A stretch of DNA of 64,000 bases from Candidatus Thiodubiliella endoseptemdiera (GTDB taxonomy: Bacteria > Pseudomonadota > Gammaproteobacteria > PS1 > Pseudothioglobaceae). Below, one piece after another: positions 57,605 through 64,000 of this stretch. The number at the start of each line of letters is the position of its first letter. Positions within the stretch are counted from its first letter, which is position 1. The notes under the pieces were generated by a model. That model saw only the letters and a list, made by a program, of their open reading frames with translations. It was not told where the DNA came from and did no database searches. Made by a program: the position numbers and the translations under genes. The DNA is taken from positions 496,001-560,000 of the forward strand of contig JACCHT010000001.1 in NCBI GenBank assembly GCA_013416635.1, in the 5' to 3' direction.

Positions 57605-58258
57605 TTAAATTATTTGAAATCTTAATTGCCCTTCTTGTAAATCAATCACCACCGAACGCGAGTGTAATTTCTCCGGCACAGTTTCAAATTGCTTATAAAC
57701 TCCAGCAATGGAAACTAATTGCGCATTAAAAGAATGGATAAAAATCGTAGCTTTTTCATCACCGTCAACACCTGCAAATACATTACCCTGTACAACTCTA
57801 TAAGCAGAAACAGAGCCGTGTGCTATAACATCGGCATCGGCTTGAACCGAACTTAGTAACACCAAATCGCTGTCTTTAGAAATAACTTGCTCTGAATGAA
57901 TAACTTCTTCAGAAACAATTTTAGGCAATCGATGTTTTAACTGCAAAATTTCACTTGGCTTGGTTTTATCAAATATTGCCAACCCCGCTAATCTCGCAAA
58001 ATCAATCAACTCTTGAGTGCGTGAACGAATGCCAATTACCGCCATTTGATTTTGGGTGATAACTTCTATCAACATCGCCAATTCATTAGCCTGGATATGC
58101 CTATATTCAATTTCTAAAATCACTGGCACATTTTTAAACTTACCTTCGTCACTCTCAACCAAATTAACAATTTCATCAAACAATGCATCGGTTATTTTAT
58201 CCAATATTTTTAATGTCCAAATCATCTCATTTTGAGTTTGGATTTCAATTAAAGCCAT
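57605..58258 (-). CDS. minC: Septum site-determining protein MinC
   Basis: 217 residues. The N-terminal domain (IQTQNEMIWTLKILD) is weakly conserved as usual. The C-terminal beta-helix with DLVLLSSVQADADVIAHGSV and YRVVQGNVFAGVDGD is diagnostic. MinC blocks FtsZ assembly away from midcell with MinD; no minD or minE is adjacent, which is unusual. The ATG has GGAGGGAATA upstream and overlaps the stop of the DUF2384 gene (TAATG). Confidence 0.9.
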   Translation of the reverse strand: MALIEIQTQNEMIWTLKILDKITDALFDEIVNLVESDEGKFKNVPVILEIEYRHIQANELAMLIEVITQNQMAVIGIRSRTQELIDFARLAGLAIFDKTKPSEILQLKHRLPKIVSEEVIHSEQVISKDSDLVLLSSVQADADVIAHGSVSAYRVVQGNVFAGVDGDEKATIFIHSFNAQLVSIAGVYKQFETVPEKLHSRSVVIDLQEGQLRFQII

Positions 58259-58652
58259 TATTCCCTCCATCCTTGCGTACAATCCAAAAAGTGCCAAACG
58301 CGTTTCATCCCTGTTTCACCACTCAGCATCAATTCCAAAGGTGCTTTTTGCTTAAATTTTTCACCGAGCGTTTAAGCCAAATACTGGCATATTCACGATT
58401 GGTCGGATAAGTCGTGCCCAAAGATTCGTGAATCCCTATAATCATTTCACTGCGATTAATCGAAGTTTGGTCAAAATCAAAAGACTTATCGCCTCTTCTA
58501 TATAGATATAAATGACGGGGTTTTAAAGAATCCGTCAATCCCAACAAAGCGATTTGGTCTCGGTCTTCCAACTTCCAATTTTCCATCACTTGCATTAAGC
58601 GAAAGGTTAATTGGTTCTTCTGTTGGTCGGTAATTTGGGCTAAATCTATCAT
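58258..58652 (-). CDS. DUF2384 / MbcA-ParS-Xre-type protein, one frameshift
   Basis: About 131 codons. The first frame ends at 58329, but a one-base shift near 58370 extends it as KFKQKAPLELMLSGETGMKR to a TAA overlapping minC. The C-terminal pattern (PLELMLSGETGMKRVWHFLD) is the DUF2384 toxin-binding domain known from MbcA/ParS/Xre antitoxins. No RES-domain toxin is adjacent; instead it sits between tolA and minC, so it may be a domesticated regulator. The ATG touches the tolA stop. Confidence 0.75.
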
Positions 58653-59512
58653 TAATTTACTCTGAAATTGAATATTATTTTACGGTCAAATACGCGCTTA
58701 TCAGGTGCAGCAGGTAATGGTGATGCTTTATTCACTGCTCGTTTAATTGCATTTTTAAAAGATTTTACCTTGCTCTTATTGTCTATATTGCAAGATTTCA
58801 AATCAACGCTTTTCACATTGCCACCAGTATCTTGCAGAATATGCACCTCGCAACCCCAGTTATCTTTGCCCCCTTGATAACGCCATTGGTTGCGCACTCT
58901 TGAAGCAATTTGATTGATATAATTCGCTTTGAGCTCATTTATAATACCCTCTTGAGCGTATTTTCTTTTGGCATCATCTTCGAGTTGAGCCTGTTTGGCG
59001 AGTGTGCGTTGCTTTTGTTCTTCTTTAAATTTTTTGATTTCTGCTTTATTCTTTTTCTCAGCAGCCTTGGCTTTTTCTGCTTTTATGCGTTTATTTTCTG
59101 CTACTTTGGCTTTTCTCTCGGCAATTTTTCTTTTATTCTCTGCTAATTTTTTCGCCTTTTTTTCTTTCCTTGCCTTAGCCTTTAACTGGTTAATTTTTTT
59201 CTGTTTTTTATAACGCTCATCTTCCAATACCCTTAAACGCCTTTCTTCTCGCTTAATTTTCGCCACTTTCTTTTTCTGTATATCAGTCAAACGCTGCTTT
59301 TCTCGTTTAATTTCACTCAAATCAATCGTTACTGCTTTTGGAATAAACTTAGGGGCAGATTTTTTAACTTGTTTTTCTGCCTCGTCCCAACGCACGACAT
59401 TAGAAAACAACAAACCAATAAATACCGCAATATGCAAAATTACAGACATAGAAAATGCTACAGGGTGGCGTTGAGCAATTTTAGGCAGTCTGATGTTTTT
59501 GATAAAATTCAT
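58652..59512 (-). CDS. tolA: TolA envelope protein
   Basis: 286 residues. One N-terminal membrane anchor (VAFSMSVILHIAVFIGLLFS), a long lysine/glutamate/alanine-rich helix (~60-200, for example KARKEKKAKKLAENKRK) and a C-terminal periplasmic domain with IASRVRNQWRY, WGCEVHI and the paired cysteine in KSCNID. TolA bridges TolQR and TolB-Pal for outer-membrane constriction. ATG 59512 lies just downstream of tolR. No tolB or pal follows; minC does. Confidence 0.92.
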   Translation of the reverse strand: MNFIKNIRLPKIAQRHPVAFSMSVILHIAVFIGLLFSNVVRWDEAEKQVKKSAPKFIPKAVTIDLSEIKREKQRLTDIQKKKVAKIKREERRLRVLEDERYKKQKKINQLKAKARKEKKAKKLAENKRKIAERKAKVAENKRIKAEKAKAAEKKNKAEIKKFKEEQKQRTLAKQAQLEDDAKRKYAQEGIINELKANYINQIASRVRNQWRYQGGKDNWGCEVHILQDTGGNVKSVDLKSCNIDNKSKVKSFKNAIKRAVNKASPLPAAPDKRVFDRKIIFNFRVN

Positions 59513-59513
59513 A

Positions 59514-59945
59514 CTATTCTTCTGACTCAGTAATAATACCAATTTTACCAACACCGTTTTTTTGTAAGAACGACATCAACGCAATCACCGCACCATATGC
59601 CACTTCACGGTGCCCCCTGACAAACACCTGCATTGTTGGAAAAACTTGCATTCTGGCTTGTACTCTTGCGGCAACTGTCCCTGCTGATAAACGCTCCGCA
59701 CCGCCACCGTCCATAGAATTGATAAAATATTCACCCTCACGATTAATGCTAATAATAGTCGGCTCTTGATCAACAAGATTGATTGCTTTTGCGTTGCCAC
59801 TCGGCAAATCCACCTCAATACCTTGCTCGATAATCGGCGTCGTCATCATAAAAATCACCAACAATACCAACATCACATCAATATAGGGAACAATATTAAT
59901 ATGTGCGTCTATATCCGCTCTGGTGCGTTTTGGCAAGGTAATCAT
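59514..59945 (-). CDS. tolR: TolR (ExbD family)
   Basis: 143 residues. The single N-terminal helix with NIVPYIDVMLVLLVIFMMTT holds the proton-path aspartate, and the periplasmic domain with MQVFVRGHREVAYG follows. Partners TolQ. Start overlaps the tolQ stop by four bases. Confidence 0.95.
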   Translation of the reverse strand: MITLPKRTRADIDAHINIVPYIDVMLVLLVIFMMTTPIIEQGIEVDLPSGNAKAINLVDQEPTIISINREGEYFINSMDGGGAERLSAGTVAARVQARMQVFPTMQVFVRGHREVAYGAVIALMSFLQKNGVGKIGIITESEE

Positions 59946-60589
59946 TGCTGTCTTTGAAACCCAACAAATATTTTTTCAACAAAAGCGTCGTATTTGTTGT
60001 GAATGTCTCCAATTTTAGATGACAAGCGATTATAAGCCATCGTTGCTGGAATGGCTGCAAATAAACCGAAAGCGGTGGCAATCAACGCCTCAGCAATACC
60101 GGGTGCAACCACGGCAATACTTGCCTGTTTGACCGACGCCAAGCCAATAAATGAATGCATAATGCCCCATACCGTGCCAAATAAACCGATATACGGGCTG
60201 GAAGACGCAATCATTGCCAAGATACTCAAATCCTTATCCAGGCTCTCAATTTCTTCATTGGCACTAGTGTTCATTAGACGATAAGCACGCTCAGAATTTG
60301 CTTGATTGTCGCTTAATTCGAAACGAGAAAACTCATCAAAACCCGATTTAAAAATGCGTGACATTGCTCCCTCAATTGAGATTTTAGCGTGTAACTCATC
60401 AAGGGTTTTGCTTGCTGAAAAAATTTGAGAGAAAGTTTTAATATCATTTTGAGAATCTATTAAAATTTTCTTTTTAGATAAGATAATCGTCCAAGAATAC
60501 ACACTCATTGCCACCAAAATCAACATTACTAATTGCACAACTAAATCAGCCCCAACAATCAAACCCAAAATACTAATACTATTATCCAT
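59942..60589 (-). CDS. tolQ: TolQ (MotA/ExbB family)
   Basis: 215 residues, three membrane helices. SSPYIGLFGTVWGIMHSFIG and APGIAEALIATAFGLFAAIPA are the MotA/ExbB hallmarks. With TolR it makes the proton-driven stator energising TolA. GGAG precedes the ATG, 14 bases after ruvB. Confidence 0.96.
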   Translation of the reverse strand: MDNSISILGLIVGADLVVQLVMLILVAMSVYSWTIILSKKKILIDSQNDIKTFSQIFSASKTLDELHAKISIEGAMSRIFKSGFDEFSRFELSDNQANSERAYRLMNTSANEEIESLDKDLSILAMIASSSPYIGLFGTVWGIMHSFIGLASVKQASIAVVAPGIAEALIATAFGLFAAIPATMAYNRLSSKIGDIHNKYDAFVEKIFVGFQRQQ

Positions 60590-60602
60590 TTTTTCTCCAA
60601 AA

Positions 60603-61630
60603 TTATTCGCTAAACAAACCTTTTGCTGTATCAGGATTAATCAGCCCTAGATGTGCATAGGCTAAATTCGTCGCACTTCGCCCTCGTGGCGTACGCATAA
60701 TAAAGCCTTGCTGAATTAAATAAGGCTCAACCATATCTTCCAAAGTGCCTCGTTCTTCGCCAATGGAAGTCGCCAGAGTATCCAGTCCTACTGGTCCACC
60801 ACCGAATTTTTGTGTAATAGCAGATAAATAATCCTGTCTAATTGCTCCAAACCCAACTCATCCACTTTCAATGTCGTTAAAGCCTCTTCGGCAATAGTTT
60901 GATGCACAATACCCTCAGTTTTCACATCAGCAAAATCACGCACTCGACGCAATAAACGATTGGCAATCCTCGGTGTACCCCGCGAACGCTTAGCAATCTC
61001 CATCGCACCTTCTGCCTCTATTTGAATGTTCAAAATATCCGCCGAACGCAACACAATTTTCTGTAAATCCGGCTCTTCATAAAACAACAATCGTTGCACA
61101 ATTCCAAACCTATCTCGCAACGGCGAAGTCAACATACCCGCCCTCGTCGTCGCCCCAATCAAGGTAAAAGGCGGTAAATCCAACTGCACAGAATGCGCTG
61201 CAACCCCCTCACCCACCATAATATCCAATTTAAAATCTTCCAACGCTGGGTATAAAATTTCCTCCACCACCGGATTAAGGCGATGAATCTCATCAATAAA
61301 TAAAACATCGTAAGGATTCAGTTTAGTGAGTATTGCCGCCAAATCACCCGACCGCTCCAACACAGGCCCCGAAGTCTGCTTCATTCCTGCCCCCATATGA
61401 TTAGCAATCACATTCGCCAAAGTCGTTTTCCCCAACCCTGGTGGACCATAAATCAAACAATGATCCAGCACATCATCGCGTTTTTTCGCCGCCTCAATAA
61501 ACAACGCCATCTGCGATTTCACATCTTTTTGTCCAATATACTCAGTCAAAGAATCGGGACGCACTGAAGTCATCACGATTTCTTCGTGTTGCTGACTTTC
61601 TCCGCTGACTAAGGAATCTTCTTCTATCAT
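60603..61630 (-). CDS. ruvB: Holliday junction branch migration helicase RuvB, one frameshift
   Basis: About 342 codons. [18 protein letters not shown], Walker [19 protein letters not shown], Walker [13 protein letters not shown], sensor 1 [10 protein letters not shown] and the arginine-finger PLRDRFGI are intact. The frame breaks near 60838; a missing G restores [19 protein letters not shown] and the winged-helix end with RTPRGR. A homopolymer error is likely. Followed directly by tolQ, so ruvB-tolQRA form an operon as in many gammaproteobacteria. Confidence 0.94.
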
Positions 61631-61637
61631 ATGCCGT

Positions 61638-62150
61638 TTATTTTAACCGATTAACCTCCCTTAACAGTAACTTGATTTTAATCGCTTTTGTTGTATTTTT
61701 AAAATGCACAATTTTTGGGTAAGTAACCTCATTAATCACTTGATATTTAGACACAGATACCTGCCAATTTTCAATATTCTCAAGATTGTGCTTAAAGACA
61801 AGTTGTTCTAATTTTTCTATAGGGAAAGTCCAACTCAATTCAGCCCTCATCCACTCTTGCAAAGTTTGCTCTGTTAGTTTGCCATCTACCAACAAACCTT
61901 GTGCAGTTTGTTTAACTTGCATTTGTCCAAACCCTAATGAACCTGTGAGTATTAATTGATGATATTCTCCTTGACGATTTAACACAAAATCTGCAGTTTC
62001 AGTATTGCCATCAACGCTGGCACTCAATCGCCCTTCCAGCATCCAAGATTTTGGAATATACTGAGAATAAACCCAATTTTCAGTGCGTTCTAACACGGTT
62101 GTACAGGCGGATAAAAAACTAAATAATAATAAAGAAGCGAGTGTTTTCAT
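61638..62150 (-). CDS. lolB: Outer-membrane lipoprotein receptor LolB
   Basis: 170 residues with a lipoprotein signal ([12 protein letters not shown], lipobox cysteine). The body ([34 protein letters not shown]) matches LolB, which receives lipoproteins from LolA at the outer membrane. Divergent from hemA, the arrangement seen in E. coli. Seven bases separate it from ruvB downstream. Confidence 0.9.
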   Translation of the reverse strand: MKTLASLLLFSFLSACTTVLERTENWVYSQYIPKSWMLEGRLSASVDGNTETADFVLNRQGEYHQLILTGSLGFGQMQVKQTAQGLLVDGKLTEQTLQEWMRAELSWTFPIEKLEQLVFKHNLENIENWQVSVSKYQVINEVTYPKIVHFKNTTKAIKIKLLLREVNRLK

Positions 62151-62233
62151 GAGTGTGCATTGTAATGGTAAATAATATGCTTAGGGTATAATTACGAATT
62201 TACTTTTTTTAGCTCTATTATCTTTTATTGCCC

Positions 62234-63487
62234 ATGCCTCGCATTTCAATTCTAAGTATCAATCACCAGCTCGCACCCGTTGAAGTGCGTGAAAAAGTGG
62301 CGTTTGCACCAGAGGAACTGTCCAATTCTTTGGTAAAATTTAACAAAATTAACGGCATTCAAGCCTGTGCAATTTTATCCACTTGCAATCGCTCTGAGAT
62401 TTATGCAATTGTTGAAAATGACAACGCAGAAGCACTACTTAGCGATTATCTTGCCGACACGCACAACATTAGCAGAACAGAACTCAGCCCTTATTTAGTC
62501 TATTTTGAAGGCGACGATGCATTACAACATATTTGTCATGTGGCAACGGGTTTGGACTCTTTAGTATTAGGCGAAGCACAAATTTTAGGGCAACTCAAAG
62601 ACGCCTATCGATCAGCAAAATCAGCAGGCACGCTCAACAAACTGTTGGAAAAACTGTTTCAACATGCATTTTCAACCGCCAAAAAAGTCAGAACCGATAC
62701 CGCAATCGGCTCATCCCCTGTATCAGTCGCCTACTGTGCAATAAAACTCAGCGAAAAGATTTTTTCCGATTTATCAGAGCAAACAGTGATGTTAATCGGT
62801 GCAGGGGAAATGATTGAATTGTGTGCCCAGCACCTAAATCAAAAAGGCATTAAAAAAATGATTGTTGCTAATAGAACGGTCAAAAATGCCAAGAAAATTG
62901 CTGATTTATACAACGCACATTCCATCAGTTTGAAGCAATTTTCATCGGTGGTTCATCAAGCAGATATTATCATTTCTTCCACTGCCGCTTCCGTGCCAAT
63001 TATCGGCAAAGGATTGATTGAAAGCGCCCTCAAACTACGAAAACACAAGCCCATATTTATACTTGATATTGCCATTCCACGCGATATTGAGCCTGAAGTG
63101 GCACAACTTGACGATGTATTTTTATACACCGTTGATGATTTAAAACAAGTAGTGGACAGCAATATAAATAATCGGCAAAAAGAAAAAATACTAGCAGAAG
63201 AAATTGTTGTCATTCAAAACCAAAAATTTGAAAATTGGTTAATGCAACTACCCAACGAAAAAGCAATACAAACTTATCGTAAAAATGCCTATAAAATAAA
63301 AACCACTGCCGTTGAATCCGCACTCAAACAACTCAAAAAAGGTAACGATGCAAGCACAGTGATTCAACAATTAGCTGACCAACTTACTAATAAACTACTC
63401 CACACACCGTTTAATAATATCAAACAAGCAGATGCACAGCAACTCAAACATTGCCAAGGTTGCCTGCCTAAAAACAAATCATTATGA
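62234..63487 (+). CDS. hemA: Glutamyl-tRNA reductase
   Basis: 417 residues, first enzyme of C5 tetrapyrrole synthesis. The catalytic cysteine is in ACAILSTCNRSEIYAI; LDSLVLGEAQILGQLKDAY and the NADPH-binding VMLIGAGEMIELCAQHL are clear. I use ATG 62234; a TTG at 62228 is in frame. TATAAT at 62187-62192 may be its -10 box. The prfA ATG overlaps its stop (ATGA). Confidence 0.96.
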   Translation: MPRISILSINHQLAPVEVREKVAFAPEELSNSLVKFNKINGIQACAILSTCNRSEIYAIVENDNAEALLSDYLADTHNISRTELSPYLVYFEGDDALQHICHVATGLDSLVLGEAQILGQLKDAYRSAKSAGTLNKLLEKLFQHAFSTAKKVRTDTAIGSSPVSVAYCAIKLSEKIFSDLSEQTVMLIGAGEMIELCAQHLNQKGIKKMIVANRTVKNAKKIADLYNAHSISLKQFSSVVHQADIIISSTAASVPIIGKGLIESALKLRKHKPIFILDIAIPRDIEPEVAQLDDVFLYTVDDLKQVVDSNINNRQKEKILAEEIVVIQNQKFENWLMQLPNEKAIQTYRKNAYKIKTTAVESALKQLKKGNDASTVIQQLADQLTNKLLHTPFNNIKQADAQQLKHCQGCLPKNKSL

Positions 63488-64000
63488 ACGACTCTATCAA
63501 AGCCAAACTCGAACAACTCTCAATGCGACTAGAAGAAGTCGGCGCAATGCTCAGCGACCCTGCCATCTGTGGAGACCAAAATAAATTCCGTGAACTCTCC
63601 ATCGAACACGCACAACTGACCCCCGTCAACCAACAATTTAGCGAATATTTAAACGCCGAAGAAAATATCGCAACTGCCGAATCAATGCTACTCGAAGACG
63701 ACGACGAAATGCGTGCAATGGCAAAAGAAGAAATTGCCGACGGCAAAGAAACCCTAGCGCGACTCGACCTAGAGCTCAAAAAATCACTACTACCAAAAGA
63801 CCCAAACGACGCACGCAATATCATCATTGAAATCCGTGCAGGCACCGGTGGCGATGAAGCCTCCCTCTTCTCAGGCGACTTATTCAAAATGTATGCTCGC
63901 TACGCTGAAAAACAAAAATGGCAACTAGAAATTATGAGTGCCAACAACGGCGAACACGGCGGCTACAAAGAAATCATCGCCCGCATCGGCGGCACCGATG
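63484..64000 (+). CDS. prfA: Peptide chain release factor 1, 3'-truncated by the window edge
   Basis: The first ~172 residues of RF1: the N-terminal helical domain, then IIEIRAGTGGDEASLFSGDL, typical of RF1 before the PxT and GGQ motifs, which are outside the window. The start overlaps the hemA stop by four bases, the conserved hemA-prfA coupling. Confidence 0.95.
   Translation, partial: MNDSIKAKLEQLSMRLEEVGAMLSDPAICGDQNKFRELSIEHAQLTPVNQQFSEYLNAEENIATAESMLLEDDDEMRAMAKEEIADGKETLARLDLELKKSLLPKDPNDARNIIIEIRAGTGGDEASLFSGDLFKMYARYAEKQKWQLEIMSANNGEHGGYKEIIARIGGTD

Overview
The window is a stretch of an AT-rich gammaproteobacterial chromosome. Gene content and order (leuCD-ruvA, accBC, erpA, short-type gltA, ubiE-ubiJ-ubiB, rplY-pth-ychF, gpmI-rpe, rpsB-tsf, gltB, feoAB, tolQRA-ruvB, hemA-prfA/lolB) and the mix of compact core operons with toxin-antitoxin, restriction and MITE cargo suggest the sulfur-oxidising SUP05 / Bathymodiolus thiotrophic symbiont group. 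This is inference from memory; no taxonomic marker such as 16S rRNA is present, and I see no rRNA, tRNA or CRISPR array.

Layout. 0-2.8 kb: leucine biosynthesis (leuC 3' part, leuD) split by an unknown AT-rich gene, then ruvA. 2.9-9.8 kb: an orphan RND permease facing left, a MITE, then a two-domain thioredoxin-like protein and a DsbD with a duplicated N-terminal domain. 9.9-15.7 kb: aroD (frameshifted), accB-accC, a broken ATPase plus PD-(D/E)xK nuclease pair, argC (frameshifted), erpA. 15.7-25.5 kb: a defence-type island of a PLD-helicase, a wrecked Eco57I-like methylase, a small broken gene, a HipA-like kinase, a HIRAN-type protein, an AAA ATPase and a TOPRIM protein, mostly joined by overlapping start and stop codons. 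25.5-36.4 kb: a core run (gltA, ubiquinone genes, rplY, pth, ychF, gpmI, rpe, rpsB, tsf). 36.4-37.6 kb: a RelE-type toxin-antitoxin pair and an unknown gene. 37.6-47.4 kb: gltB, a repeat-packed 770-base gap, yaaA, comF, a Nudix-ThiE fusion, gshA and a second repeat-rich gap. 47.4-54.4 kb: purU, argJ, an iron permease stump caught between two MITEs, feoB-feoA, a Fur-type box, a cation efflux gene and ruvC. 54.4-64 kb: thioredoxin, then a long leftward gene run (lolB, ruvB, tolQRA, DUF2384 gene, minC, glyS, a membrane protein, an ArsC-like protein) and the divergent hemA-prfA.

Two themes run through the window. First, accessory genes sit inside core operons in the same direction, often touching the upstream stop codon, so they probably use host operon transcription. 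Second, about twenty single-base frameshifts occur, many in genes expected to be essential (glyS, ruvB, ruvC, ychF, gltB) and usually in homopolymers. Most of those look like consensus sequence errors. The methylase in the island, in contrast, shows real, dense decay.

The most interesting unexplained material is the coupled HipA/HIRAN/ATPase/TOPRIM cassette with its small broken upstream gene, the near-identical 161-bp MITE family with 5-bp target duplications, and a family of 21-nt perfect palindromes.
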